A stretch of DNA of 64,000 nucleotides from Mycobacterium sp. DL99. GTDB taxonomy: Bacteria > Actinomycetota > Actinomycetes > Mycobacteriales > Mycobacteriaceae. The notes beneath the pieces are model-generated. The model saw nothing but the letters and a program-made list of their open reading frames with translations. It made no database searches and was not told the origin of the DNA. Each line of letters opens with the position of its first letter. The first letter of the stretch is position 1. A program made the position numbers and the translations under genes. Location of the stretch: NCBI RefSeq assembly GCF_004762045.1, contig NZ_SJOM01000007.1, positions 6,318,483 through 6,382,482 on the forward strand, written 5' to 3'. Shown here one piece after another: positions 50,083 to 58,981 of this stretch.

Positions 50083-51183
50083 ATGGTCACGGTCGAAGGA
50101 TTCTCACGCCTTGTAGCCGGCATCTACGCCGCCGCGATCGCTCCCCAGCACTGGGAGTCCTCGATCCGCGACATCCATCGCGAAATCGGCGGTAACGGCG
50201 GAGCGTTGCTCACCGCCGAAAAGTCGATCTGGTCGATTCAGAACTCGATCCTGCCGGTCGGCGCCGCCGCCAGCTACGCGACGTACTACCACCGACTCGA
50301 CTCCCCCATGGCCGCAGTCGAGAAGGGCGCGGTGGGTACCGTCCGCACCGGATCGGAACTGGTCATCCCGTACCGAAATTCCGAGTTCTACACCGACTGG
50401 CTGCACCCCAACGAACTGGAAGACGGACTGTTCGTCCGCCTGTCCCAGGGGCACCGCCCGGTGTGCTTTCTCCTGCATTCCGCGGTGACGTCCGAGCCGT
50501 TCGGCGCGAGGGACCGTGTCCGGCAGTTCAGCGGCCTGGTCCCGCACCTGCAGCAGGCACTACGGGCGCAGCGCGCACTCGACGACTTCGCCCACGAGGA
50601 CGCCGACCTGCACGCGGCGCTGGATTCGGTGGTCCACGGCATCGTCGTCGCCGGGCCCAACGGCCAGGTGCTCAACCTCAACGCAGCCGCCGAAGCGATC
50701 CTGCGCGGCGACGACGGCCTCCAGGTGGTCTCCGGCCGCATCACCGCGACCAACACCTCGACAAACCGAACCCTCAACCGCGCCCTGCACTCGGCGCTGA
50801 CCGGCACCTCCGACAACATTCGCGGCGGCTACTCGTTCACAGTCCAAAGACCTTCGGATACAAGACCGTTCATCATCCACATCCTGCCGCTGCACCGTCT
50901 CGACCAGCCCGACCGGCGACGGGCGCTGGTGGTGCTGGTCGATCCGGCCCACGAGCCCGAACCCAGTGCGGCACTCCTGCAACGCCTGTACCACCTGACC
51001 CGCACCGAGGCCGACATCGCACTGCGGGTCGCCCACGGAACCGATCCCAAACACATCGCCGAGGATCTGTCTGTCTCGATCACCACCGTGCGCACCCACC
51101 TGCACCGGGTGTTCGACAAGACCGGCGCGCACCGCCAGGTGGAACTGGTGCGGCTGCTGCTCACCCTGGATCCGGTGACCTGA
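50083..51183 (+). CDS. LuxR-family regulator with PAS-like sensor
   Basis: 366 residues. The N-terminal region is unassigned; a PAS-like segment lies at about 180-300 (ALDSVVHGIVVAGPNGQVLNLN). The C-terminal HTH (about 305-362) reads LTRTEADIALRVAHGTDPKHIAE and SVSITTVRTHLHRVFDKTGAHRQVELVRL, the LuxR signature. Its stop lies 2 bases from the convergent Dyp peroxidase stop. Signal unknown. Confidence 0.88.
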   Translation: MVTVEGFSRLVAGIYAAAIAPQHWESSIRDIHREIGGNGGALLTAEKSIWSIQNSILPVGAAASYATYYHRLDSPMAAVEKGAVGTVRTGSELVIPYRNSEFYTDWLHPNELEDGLFVRLSQGHRPVCFLLHSAVTSEPFGARDRVRQFSGLVPHLQQALRAQRALDDFAHEDADLHAALDSVVHGIVVAGPNGQVLNLNAAAEAILRGDDGLQVVSGRITATNTSTNRTLNRALHSALTGTSDNIRGGYSFTVQRPSDTRPFIIHILPLHRLDQPDRRRALVVLVDPAHEPEPSAALLQRLYHLTRTEADIALRVAHGTDPKHIAEDLSVSITTVRTHLHRVFDKTGAHRQVELVRLLLTLDPVT

Positions 51184-51185
51184 GC

Positions 51186-52406
51186 TCAGCCCACCAGCTC
51201 CTGCCCCAGGTAGTCGTCGGGTGCCCGCACCCCGCCGGGCACCACGAACACCGACGAGCCGATCGCGGTGGTCCACTGGTTGAGCGCATCGAACCGGGCA
51301 AGGCGCCGCTGCACCGGGAGGAACTGTTCGTCGATGTCGCGCTGGAACGTCGCAAAGATCAACCCGGTGTTCGACGTCTGGCCGGGCTCTGGCGGATCGT
51401 CGTAGTTGTAGGGCCTGCGCAGGAATCGTTCGGTGGTGCCGCGATGGTGCGCCAGCGCAACGTGGGAGTTCTGCGGAATCACCGGAATTCCATTGTGCAT
51501 CAACGCAAAATCCGGTTCGTCCGTCTCACGGGTGCCGGTCAGTGGAGCCCCGGAATCCAACGTGCGGCCGACGGTGAACTCCTTGCTCTCGCGGTCCAGT
51601 TCATCCCAGGTGTCCAGGTGCATGGCGATGCGCCGGATGACCATCAACGTGCCACCGACCAGTCCCGGGTGGACCGGACCGGACATCCAGACCAGGTCGT
51701 CGAAGTCGGCCGCCGTGAGGTTCGCGGTGCCGTCCACCTGTCCCATCAGGTTGCGCATGGTGGTGCCGGTCGCGTCGGCGCCGCGGGCGTTGCGGAACCC
51801 GGCCTGCCGCCAGCGCGGGGTCGCCATCGACCGGATGTTCTTGGTCAGCACCCGGTTTGCGTGGGCCACTGTCACCGGATCGTCGGCACAGATCTGCAGC
51901 AACAGATCACCGCCGGACCACCTGTCTTCGAGCCGGTCCACGTCAAAGACCGGCAGCTCACGGGCCGAGGCCGGCCGGGGTCCCGCCGGACCGATCCGGT
52001 CGAACAGCCCGATTCCCAGGCCGACCGTGATCGTCAATCTGGCTGGACGGGTGGCGAGTTCGGGTTCCGTATCGGCCAGCGCAGGCGCACCGCGGGTCAA
52101 CCGCGCCGCGTCGGCCGTCCACAACCGTAGAATCGCGGCGACAGTCTCGCGCTCGGTGCGCCCGGTCTCGGCCTTTCCGCCATGGTTCAGATCGAAGGCC
52201 ACGAACAGCCCGTGTGACTGCGGCGCGGTCGCTATCCCACCCTGGTGCGGTCCGTAGAAGGGTTCCACGTCGACACCGAAACCCTTTTGCACGGTGGCGG
52301 AATGGGCCGCGCCGGATTGGTTCAGCACCGCACCGGCGGCCAGCGCGGCGGCGGCGCCGGTGAGGAGGCGCCGCCGGTTGACCGACAGGCGGGACGGATC
52401 AGCCAT
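51186..52406 (-). CDS. Dyp-type haem peroxidase, Tat-exported
   Basis: 406 residues. A twin-arginine signal (VNRRRLLTGAAAALAAGA, residues 9-26) exports the folded haem protein. The family GxxDG motif is GQVDG, with NRVLTKNI and the LMVIRRI block. It resembles EfeB peroxidases. Start ATG 52406 lies within the end of the PCuAC gene (8-base overlap), tying it to the copper chaperone/PepSY operon. Natural substrate unknown. Confidence 0.92.
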   Translation of the reverse strand: MADPSRLSVNRRRLLTGAAAALAAGAVLNQSGAAHSATVQKGFGVDVEPFYGPHQGGIATAPQSHGLFVAFDLNHGGKAETGRTERETVAAILRLWTADAARLTRGAPALADTEPELATRPARLTITVGLGIGLFDRIGPAGPRPASARELPVFDVDRLEDRWSGGDLLLQICADDPVTVAHANRVLTKNIRSMATPRWRQAGFRNARGADATGTTMRNLMGQVDGTANLTAADFDDLVWMSGPVHPGLVGGTLMVIRRIAMHLDTWDELDRESKEFTVGRTLDSGAPLTGTRETDEPDFALMHNGIPVIPQNSHVALAHHRGTTERFLRRPYNYDDPPEPGQTSNTGLIFATFQRDIDEQFLPVQRRLARFDALNQWTTAIGSSVFVVPGGVRAPDDYLGQELVG

Positions 52407-52902
52407 GCCCGTGCGGCGACGGCGGCTGATAGTTCTCATTGGCGCCGGCAAAGTCCCGCACCTGGGCTGTGACCGGGAGTGAGGACCCGTCCTCGAACAC
52501 CAAGGACACCGGGACATCGGCACCGGGCTGCAGTGGCGCCTTGAGATCCATCAGCATCAGGTGGTCCCCACCGGGGGCCAGCTCATGAGTACCGCCGGCC
52601 GCAATGGCGAACCCACCTTCCTTGGGCCGCATGGTTTTCGACCCGCCGGCGCCGACGACCTCGTGCAGTTCCACCATTCCGGCGGCGGGCGAGGTCGCCG
52701 AGACGATGCGCACATCGTGGTGCCCGGTGTTGGTGAGGGTGCCGAAGACGGCGGTCATCCCCGCGTCGGCCGCACTGGCCCACTGCTCGCTCACCTTGAC
52801 CCTCTCGGCCATCGTCTCGTCGTGACGACTCTGTGTGCAAGCGCCCAGTCCTACCGCCAGGGCCAATGCGGCCCCCGTCAGAACAGCTGCAACCTTAGAC
52901 AT
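52399..52902 (-). CDS. PCuAC-type periplasmic copper chaperone lipoprotein
   Basis: 167 residues. Lipobox VGLGAC (about 17-22) indicates a lipoprotein. The PCuAC domain (about 35-150) has MVELHEVV, KTMRPK and the motif HLMLMDL, whose His and Met residues bind Cu(I) in the family. It probably delivers copper to extracytoplasmic oxidases. Overlaps the PepSY gene by 8 bases and the Dyp gene by 8 bases. Confidence 0.9.
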   Translation of the reverse strand: MSKVAAVLTGAALALAVGLGACTQSRHDETMAERVKVSEQWASAADAGMTAVFGTLTNTGHHDVRIVSATSPAAGMVELHEVVGAGGSKTMRPKEGGFAIAAGGTHELAPGGDHLMLMDLKAPLQPGADVPVSLVFEDGSSLPVTAQVRDFAGANENYQPPSPHGHG

Positions 52903-54295
52903 TTGATCTTTCCTTCCACCACGCCACAGCCACGTCTACCAGCAAAAAAGCCACCAGGCTCAACCCGAACAGCGGGAGGGACCACCCGATGACGGCAGCG
53001 ACGGCGACGACCGCCACGCTGCCCCAGGGCGGCAGATCACGCAGCGCCCCGCGCAGCGGCGCCCGGCCCACGGCCCAGTCCGAACCGCGAGTGGGCCTGC
53101 GCTGCCACCACATTCGGTAGCCGCGCACGATGACGGTGATCAGGCCAACCATGGTGAGCGCCAACACGATCTGGTTGGCGATGCCGAACAACAGGCCCAT
53201 ATGGGCATCGATCGTCCAGTCCGTGAGCTTGGCCAGCAAGGGCCACTGCGCGAAGTTCACTCGATCGGTCACGGCCCCGGTATCGGGATCGACCGCGACC
53301 GCGTCAGCACGGGTTGGCCAATCACGTTTACGCTCAGCAACTTTCCAGGCCTGACCGGCCTCGGCCGGCGGGTACATCCACGTCGGGCCGCGCAGCCCGG
53401 CCTGCTCTGCGCTCCGCAGCACGGTGTCGGCACCGCGCAGCTCGGACTGGCCACCCTGCTGTCCGTGGTGTGCCGCGGCAGCGGCCGGGGCCCCGGACAA
53501 CGAGGTGTCCACGGCAGGCGCCGTGGTGTTCAGCCGGGCCTGGATGCTGTTGACCGTCTCGCCCGCATAACGGGACCAGGTAATGCCCGTAACCGACAGC
53601 GCGAGCAGGACCGCCACCGTCCACACGCCGACCGCGCCGTGCCAGGACAGCGTGCGTCGACGGCCCGAGGCGGTCCGGTCGGGCAGGATCAGGTCGCGCA
53701 TCGCGCGGTTCTCCCGACGGCGCATGATCCACAGGGCGAGCCCGGCCAGGGCGATCACCCACATCCAGCTGGCAGCCAGCTCGCTGTAGTTGCGGCCGAA
53801 TGCGCCGAGGTGCAGGTTGCGGTGCAGCTCGTCGAACCAGGCCCGCATCGGCATCCACTGCCCGTAGGTGGTGAGCGCCCCACGCACCTCACCCGTGTAA
53901 GGGTCGACGAACACCGTGCGCGAGTAGTCCGGCGGAACGTCCTTGAATTCCGGACCCACCAGCAGGCTGATCTGGGTGGTCTCGTCAGGGGCCGCCGGCG
54001 GGCGGATGCTCTCCACCGTGCCTTCGGGATGGGCGTGGCGCGCCGCGGCCAACTGGTCGGCCAGCGGCAGCCGCTCGGTCCCAACCTGCGCGACCGTCAG
54101 CTCGTGCCGGTAGACGAACGTGTCTATCTGCGGGATCAGCACGTAGAGCAGGCCGGTGACGGCCGCGATCAGGATGAACGGACCGACGAACACGCCGGCA
54201 TAGAAGTGCAGCCGCACCAGAAGGGGACGGATGGAGCGGGTTTTGACGGGAGGAGGGGATTCCTCGCGTAGTTGATCGTCGGGGGTGGTGGTCAT
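52895..54295 (-). CDS. PepSY-domain membrane protein
   Basis: 466 residues from ATG 54295. Four hydrophobic helices (near 25-48, 180-197, 225-245 and 385-405) are arranged as in the PepSY_TM family, with extracytoplasmic PepSY stretches (FVDPYTGEVRGALTTYGQW; AVDPDTGAVTDRVNF). Histidines such as LHFYAGVF and DELHRNLHLG lie in or near helices and may bind haem, as in related electron-transfer or iron-reduction proteins. First gene of the copper chaperone/Dyp operon. Confidence 0.9.
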   Translation of the reverse strand: MTTTPDDQLREESPPPVKTRSIRPLLVRLHFYAGVFVGPFILIAAVTGLLYVLIPQIDTFVYRHELTVAQVGTERLPLADQLAAARHAHPEGTVESIRPPAAPDETTQISLLVGPEFKDVPPDYSRTVFVDPYTGEVRGALTTYGQWMPMRAWFDELHRNLHLGAFGRNYSELAASWMWVIALAGLALWIMRRRENRAMRDLILPDRTASGRRRTLSWHGAVGVWTVAVLLALSVTGITWSRYAGETVNSIQARLNTTAPAVDTSLSGAPAAAAAHHGQQGGQSELRGADTVLRSAEQAGLRGPTWMYPPAEAGQAWKVAERKRDWPTRADAVAVDPDTGAVTDRVNFAQWPLLAKLTDWTIDAHMGLLFGIANQIVLALTMVGLITVIVRGYRMWWQRRPTRGSDWAVGRAPLRGALRDLPPWGSVAVVAVAAVIGWSLPLFGLSLVAFLLVDVAVAWWKERSNV

Positions 54296-54363
54296 GAAAA
54301 CGCCTTCGCGGAAAAGAACTTGAGAGAACCAGAAAGGTGCGCGCGGGCGCACAAACGGCTAAC

Positions 54364-54384
54364 AGCCCGTCGGTCCGACGGGCT
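54364..54384. terminator. Hairpin between the membrane-protein gene and PepSY gene
   Basis: AGCCCGTCG (54364-54372) and CGACGGGCT (54376-54384) form a perfect 9-bp stem with loop GTC. It follows the minus-strand stop at 54404 after about 20 bases. A second, weaker hairpin GTGCGC/GCGCAC lies at 54337-54352. Confidence 0.65.
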
Positions 54385-54403
54385 CAGAAGAAAGTAGTGG
54401 GCG

Positions 54404-54946
54404 TCAGAAGCCCATACCGGACACCGCCGGCGGCGCCCGCATTCCCAAACCGGCGCGGAGCAGAACAGGCCGCGCCACAACCACATTCGAAGGCCACCAG
54501 AGCGCACGGTCCAACGGGCGGAGCCGGGCGGCGGCGAAGATCCGCAACCAGCACAGCACGGAGGCGCACACCACGAACAGGTACTCGGCCATACCGATCA
54601 CCACGCCCAGACCCACTGCCGCGGCGACATGCATACCCAGCATGGGTGCGGTCAGAAGTGATGCCGCATGATGATGCCCGCCGGACATCGCCAGTGCGAA
54701 GTGACCGACGAGCTGACCAGCGCCCAGCCCGGCGACCAACACACCCGTCCGGGCCGAGCGCGTCTGCGGGTTCAGCCCGCCGACGGCGGCTCCGAGCGCC
54801 GCGCACAGCAGCAGCAGAACGATCAGCGGGCTACTCGTCGGAGCCATGCCGCCGGCCGCGGTGTGCGCGACCGTTGCGGTGAGTGCCGAGCACGCGCCGA
54901 CCAAACCCCCGCGCAGGTGCGCGGCGTGCTTGGCTGACGTGCTCAC
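54404..54946 (-). CDS. Small polytopic membrane protein, copper-cluster neighbour
   Basis: 180 residues, GTG start. Four to five hydrophobic helices (about 10-30, 40-60, 68-86, 100-130). A His cluster (SGGHHHAAS, near residue 90) between helices might bind metal. It precedes the PepSY/PCuAC/Dyp genes but is separated from them by a strong hairpin. No family recognised with confidence. Confidence 0.75.
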   Translation of the reverse strand: MSTSAKHAAHLRGGLVGACSALTATVAHTAAGGMAPTSSPLIVLLLLCAALGAAVGGLNPQTRSARTGVLVAGLGAGQLVGHFALAMSGGHHHAASLLTAPMLGMHVAAAVGLGVVIGMAEYLFVVCASVLCWLRIFAAARLRPLDRALWWPSNVVVARPVLLRAGLGMRAPPAVSGMGF

Positions 54947-55008
54947 CTGCGGAACCTTACCGTGTGGCCTGAGCTGGGCTTCCGGCGTCCGGACCTAGAG
55001 TTGGCGCC

Positions 55009-55671
55009 GTGGATGGCCGGGCATATGAGCAGTACGACCTGATCGCTAACGAGTACACCCGGACCTTCGCCGGCGAGTTCGATGACCGTCCGTTCGATCG
55101 CGCGGTATTACGGTCCTTCGCCGACCACGTGGTGCGGTCCGGTGGCAGCACGGTGCTGGACGTGGGGTGTGGGCCCGGTGAGGCCGCCGCCGAACTTGCT
55201 TCCTGCGGACTGCGCGCCGAGGGCATCGACGGCTCCCCGGCGATGGTTTCCCTCGCCACTCAGCAGTGGCCGCAGGTGCGGTTTCAGACCGCGGACATGT
55301 TCGACCTCCCGTATGAGGCGGGAGCGTTCGACGCGGTGTGCGCCTGGTACTCGATCATCCACACGCCCGCCGAGGCACTGTCCGAGCTGTTCACCCGATT
55401 CCGCCGGGTCCTGACCGATCCGGGGTGGCTGCTACTGGGTTTCCAGACCGACGGTGAGACCGCGGTCTACGACCATGCCTTCGGCCGGGATGTGGCGCTG
55501 ACGTTCCTGCGACACGACATCCCCGTGGTGTGCGACGCCCTGGAGGCGTCCGGATTCACCGTGTACGCGACAACCAAACGGGCGCGTCAGGTCCAGCTCG
55601 ATGAACCCACGGCGCAGGCGATGGTCATCGCGCACACACGCAGGCTCGCGGTTCCGAAAAATCAGTCTTGA
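55009..55671 (+). CDS. Class I SAM-dependent methyltransferase
   Basis: 220 residues, GTG start. Motif I is VLDVGCGPGEAAAEL, with the acidic motif II GIDGSPAM and post-I block TADMFDLPYEAGAFDAV, as in the Methyltransf_11/25 group. Substrate unknown. Its stop codon lies inside the dyad that precedes the ArsR gene. Confidence 0.88.
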   Translation: MDGRAYEQYDLIANEYTRTFAGEFDDRPFDRAVLRSFADHVVRSGGSTVLDVGCGPGEAAAELASCGLRAEGIDGSPAMVSLATQQWPQVRFQTADMFDLPYEAGAFDAVCAWYSIIHTPAEALSELFTRFRRVLTDPGWLLLGFQTDGETAVYDHAFGRDVALTFLRHDIPVVCDALEASGFTVYATTKRARQVQLDEPTAQAMVIAHTRRLAVPKNQS

Positions 55672-55689
55672 CTTATATAAGTACAGACT
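55664..55689. promoter_or_regulatory. ArsR operator-like dyad
   Basis: Core ACTTATATAAGT (55671-55682) is a perfect palindrome, flanked by AGTCT (55664-55668) and AGACT (55685-55689), giving outer and inner matching arms over 26 bases. It overlaps the stop of the methyltransferase gene and ends 15 bases before the ArsR start. Confidence 0.75.
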
Positions 55690-55704
55690 TTTACTCTGGA
55701 GCAC

Positions 55705-56058
55705 GTGCACGCCTTCGACATCCTCGGAGATCCGGTGCGCAGGCGGATCCTCGAGCTCATCCAGGCGGGTGAGATGTCATCCGGCGCCATCACCGAGGTG
55801 ATCCGAGCCGAGTTCGCGATCACCCAGCCTGCGGTTTCACAACACCTCAAGGTGTTGCGGGACAACGGTTTCGCCAGTGTGCGGGCAGAAGGCACCCGTC
55901 GTCTGTACAGCGTCGACACCGCACCACTGCGCGAGGTCGACCAGTGGCTCGAGCGGTTCCGGCACAACTGGACACCGCACCTGGATGCCCTGGCGACCGA
56001 GATCGCGCGCGGCAAACGTGAACGAAGAAGAACCACGAACAAGGAGGCTTCCCAGTGA
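55705..56058 (+). CDS. ArsR-family regulator
   Basis: 117 residues, GTG start. Winged HTH at about 8-85 (AFDILGDPVRRRILELI, then FAITQPAVSQHLKVLRDNGF, then RRLYSVD). It lacks a CxC metal site, and belongs to the type that pairs with AHSA1/SRPBCC genes; its stop overlaps the SRPBCC start (GTGA). The 55664-55689 dyad is the probable operator. Confidence 0.92.
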   Translation: MHAFDILGDPVRRRILELIQAGEMSSGAITEVIRAEFAITQPAVSQHLKVLRDNGFASVRAEGTRRLYSVDTAPLREVDQWLERFRHNWTPHLDALATEIARGKRERRRTTNKEASQ

Positions 56059-56693
56059 TCGACGTCCAACACCAGCTCAACGCCGTCCGCCGCAGTGTGG
56101 GGCGCAAGACGTTCGAAGCCCGCGAGGCGCGCGTCGTGAGCGTCAGCCAGACCTACGACACCGATGCCGCTGACCTGTGGGACGCCTGCACCAGCATCGA
56201 GCGGATCCCCCGCTGGTTCCTGCCCGTCACCGGCGACATGCAGCTGGGTGGCCGATTCCAGCTGGAAGGTAACGCGTCCGGCGAGGTGCTGAGCTGCGAT
56301 CCGCCGCGCACGTTCACGACCACGTGGGAGGCCATGGGGGCGACGAGCTGGGTCGAGGTCACCATCACTCCCGCGGGCGAGGATCGGGCCACCTTCACGC
56401 TGGACCACATCATGCACTCCGGCGACGACGATGAGTTCTGGCTGCAGTTCGGGCCGGGAGCGGTCGGAGTCGGTTGGGATTCCGCACTTCTCGGCCTGGC
56501 CGGATACCTCAGTGCAGGCGGCCGCATCACGCCGGAGGAGGGTGCGGCCTGGGCGGCCGGCGAGGAGGGCCGCGGCTTCATGACCTCGGCCAGTGAACTC
56601 TGGTACCAGGCGGACCTGGCGGCCGGCGAGGATCCGGCACAGGCCCGCGCCGCGGCGGACCGCACCGCTGAGGCCTACACCGCAGCAGGCTGA
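56055..56693 (+). CDS. SRPBCC/AHSA1-domain protein
   Basis: 212 residues, GTG start overlapping the ArsR stop. The helix-grip fold block (VSQTYDTDAADLWDACTSIERIPRWFLPV, GGRFQLEGNASGEVL, FTTTWEAM) is characteristic of AHSA1 proteins, which bind hydrophobic ligands. ArsR/AHSA1 pairs are usual; the ligand is unknown. Confidence 0.9.
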   Translation: MIDVQHQLNAVRRSVGRKTFEAREARVVSVSQTYDTDAADLWDACTSIERIPRWFLPVTGDMQLGGRFQLEGNASGEVLSCDPPRTFTTTWEAMGATSWVEVTITPAGEDRATFTLDHIMHSGDDDEFWLQFGPGAVGVGWDSALLGLAGYLSAGGRITPEEGAAWAAGEEGRGFMTSASELWYQADLAAGEDPAQARAAADRTAEAYTAAG

Positions 56694-56749
56694 CCTGGGC
56701 CGACGCCACGCGATGGGGTGCGGCCCCACCATCGCCGTACCCTGTCGTT

Positions 56750-57235
56750 GTGCCTGACCTCCACCCGAACCTGACCGTGCTGGCTCCACTGCTCGGCACC
56801 TGGGCCGGTCCCGGCGCCGGGGAGTATCCGACGATCGAGTCGTTCGAATACCTCGAAGAGATCACCTTCGGCCACGTCGGCAAACCGTTCCTCACCTACA
56901 GCCAGCGCACCAAGGCCCAAGATGACGGCCGGCCGTTGCACGCCGAGACCGGCTACCTCCGGGTTCCGGCACCCGGCCGGGTGGAATGGGTGCTGGCGCA
57001 TCCGACCGGCATCACCGAGATCCAGGAGGGCACGGTGCGTGTCGTCGACGGGCGCATCGAGATGGAGCTGGCCGCGACCACCATCGGTCTGACCGCATCG
57101 GCCAAAAACGTTGCGGCACTGTCGCGTTCCGTCCAGGTCATCGGCGACCAACTGACGTACAGCCTGCAGATGGGCGCTGTCGGACAGCCGCTGCAACACC
57201 ACCTTTCCGCGACCCTGACCAGGAAGAGCGAATGA
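56750..57235 (+). CDS. Nitrobindin-like haem protein
   Basis: 161 residues, GTG start. The family signature GTWAGPGAGEYPTI (about 16-29) and FEYLEEITFGHVGKPFL match mycobacterial nitrobindins (Rv2717c type), beta-barrel haem proteins that isomerise peroxynitrite. The proximal His lies in PLQHHLSA near the C-terminus. Its stop overlaps the next gene's ATG. Confidence 0.95.
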   Translation: MPDLHPNLTVLAPLLGTWAGPGAGEYPTIESFEYLEEITFGHVGKPFLTYSQRTKAQDDGRPLHAETGYLRVPAPGRVEWVLAHPTGITEIQEGTVRVVDGRIEMELAATTIGLTASAKNVAALSRSVQVIGDQLTYSLQMGAVGQPLQHHLSATLTRKSE

Positions 57236-58476
57236 GCCAACAAGCACCGACCGGCAAGATCGCCCTCCCCTCCGATCTGGACGCCGTCACCGACATCGGC
57301 GCAGAGGACCATTCGGAGATCGACCCGAAGGCCGTGGAACGGATCTGGGAATCAGTCCGGTACTGGTACGGATCGGGCCTGCACCCGGCGATCCAGGTGT
57401 GCTTGCGGCGCAACGGAAAAACCGTGTTGAACCGCGCAATCGGCCACGGCTGGGGCAACGGCCCCACAGATGCCCCGGACGCCGAGAAGATTCCGGTCAC
57501 CACCCGGACTCCGTTCTGCGTCTACTCGGCGGCCAAGGCGATCAGCACGACCGTGGTGCACATGCTCGTCGAGCAGGGGCACTTCTCCCTCGACGACCGG
57601 GTTTGCGACTACCTGCCCAACTACACCAGCCACGGCAAGGACCGCACCACGATCCGGCACGTGATCACCCACAGCGCCGGCGTGCCGATCCATACCGGAC
57701 CGCGTCCCGACGTCACCCGCGTGGACGACAGCGAGTACACCCGTGAGCAGCTGGCCCTGCTCAAACCGGTGTACCGGCCTGGGCTCGTGCACATCTATCA
57801 CGGCCTGACCTGGGGTCCGCTGGTCCGCGAGATCGTCTCGGCGGCGACCGGCCGCAACATCCGCGACATCCTGGCCGACGAGATTCTCAACCCACTGGGA
57901 TTCCGGTGGACCAATTACGGCGTTGCCGCAGAAGAGGTTCCGATGGTGGCGCCAAGCCACGTCACCGGTAAGCCGTTGCCCGCGCCGATCGCCGCGGCGT
58001 TCCGGGCCGCCGTGGGCGGGACACTAGACCGCATCATCCCGCTCAGCAACACCCCGTTGTTCCTCACCAGTGTCATCCCGTCGTCGACCACCGTCTCCAA
58101 CGCCGACGAACTGTCGCGGTTCGCCGAAATCCTGCGCCGTGGAGGCGAACTCGACGGGGTGCGGATCATGAAGCCGGAGACTTTGCAGGCCGCGACGACG
58201 CCGTGCCGGCGCATGCGCCCGGATGTGGCGACCGGCCTCAAGCCGATGCGCTGGGGCACGGGCTACATGCTCGGCGGGAAACGCTTCGGGCCGTTCGGCC
58301 GCCACACCCCGTCGGCGTTCGGGCACACCGGATTGGTCGACATCGCGGTGTGGGCCGACCCGCAACGCAGCCTGTCGGCGGCGATCGTCAGTAGCGGCAA
58401 ACCCGGGGCGCACTGGGAGGCGAACCGCTATCCCGCTGTGCTGGATCGGATCTCGGCCGAGATCCCGGTCGGCTGA
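57232..58476 (+). CDS. Beta-lactamase-family serine hydrolase
   Basis: 414 residues. The SxxK motif is S99-AAK102 in VYSAAKAIS; no signal peptide. The class C/esterase fold includes the block LDDRVCDYLPNYTSHG and HTGLVDIAVW near the C-terminus. Likely a cytosolic esterase/peptidase-like enzyme rather than a resistance beta-lactamase. Coupled to nitrobindin by ATGA. Confidence 0.88.
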   Translation: MSQQAPTGKIALPSDLDAVTDIGAEDHSEIDPKAVERIWESVRYWYGSGLHPAIQVCLRRNGKTVLNRAIGHGWGNGPTDAPDAEKIPVTTRTPFCVYSAAKAISTTVVHMLVEQGHFSLDDRVCDYLPNYTSHGKDRTTIRHVITHSAGVPIHTGPRPDVTRVDDSEYTREQLALLKPVYRPGLVHIYHGLTWGPLVREIVSAATGRNIRDILADEILNPLGFRWTNYGVAAEEVPMVAPSHVTGKPLPAPIAAAFRAAVGGTLDRIIPLSNTPLFLTSVIPSSTTVSNADELSRFAEILRRGGELDGVRIMKPETLQAATTPCRRMRPDVATGLKPMRWGTGYMLGGKRFGPFGRHTPSAFGHTGLVDIAVWADPQRSLSAAIVSSGKPGAHWEANRYPAVLDRISAEIPVG

Positions 58477-58482
58477 GACTCG

Positions 58483-58499
58483 TGCGCTGAATCAGCGCA
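58483..58499. terminator. Convergent hairpin
   Basis: TGCGCTGA (58483-58490), A, TCAGCGCA (58492-58499) give an 8-bp stem. It lies between the serine hydrolase stop and the opposing PPOX gene, and its right arm includes the PPOX stop codon. Confidence 0.6.
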
Positions 58500-58932
58500 G
58501 CTTCTCCCCGTACACCCGATCGACGGTCAACCTCATCAGCACCCGTCGATCGGAGACCATCACCGACCGGTATTCATCCCAGTCGGGGTGCTCCCCGGCG
58601 GCGCTGCGGTAGTAGTCGACCAGCGCCTCGACCTCCGGGCCGTGCGGATCGGTGCCCGGGCCGGTCAATGTCACCGGCCCTTCCGCGGTGGCCCAGGCCC
58701 AGCCGTCTGCACTGGTCACCTCCAGCGCGGCACGTGGGTCGCGACGAAGGTTGACCGTCTTGGCACGACCCTCGGTCATCGACACGTAGATGACGCCGGC
58801 GGCCCGGTCGTAGAACGGTGTCACCGGTGACAGTTGCGGGACACCGGAGGCCTTGATGGTGGCCAACACGCCCAACCGGGCCTCGGCCAGTAGATCGTGC
58901 GGATCGAACGGGTTAGATGAGGTGGCGGTCAC
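58492..58932 (-). CDS. PPOX-class F420/flavin-dependent enzyme
   Basis: 146 residues from GTG 58932 (GGAGG 12 bases upstream; TTG 58944 also possible). Split-barrel block LGVLATIKASGVPQLSPVTPFYD and TEGRAKTVNLRRDPRAALEV is typical of the Rv1155-type group. Substrate unknown. The next gene is divergent. Confidence 0.87.
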   Translation of the reverse strand: MTATSSNPFDPHDLLAEARLGVLATIKASGVPQLSPVTPFYDRAAGVIYVSMTEGRAKTVNLRRDPRAALEVTSADGWAWATAEGPVTLTGPGTDPHGPEVEALVDYYRSAAGEHPDWDEYRSVMVSDRRVLMRLTVDRVYGEKLR

Positions 58933-58981
58933 ATGTGTGCGCAACCTCCGACCGCACGCCCGCTATTCCAGGAGCCTGCCG

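Noticed and set aside
54337..54352. GTGCGC/GCGCAC hairpin as a separate terminator
   Set aside because: Short stem close to a stronger hairpin; no evidence that it acts alone.
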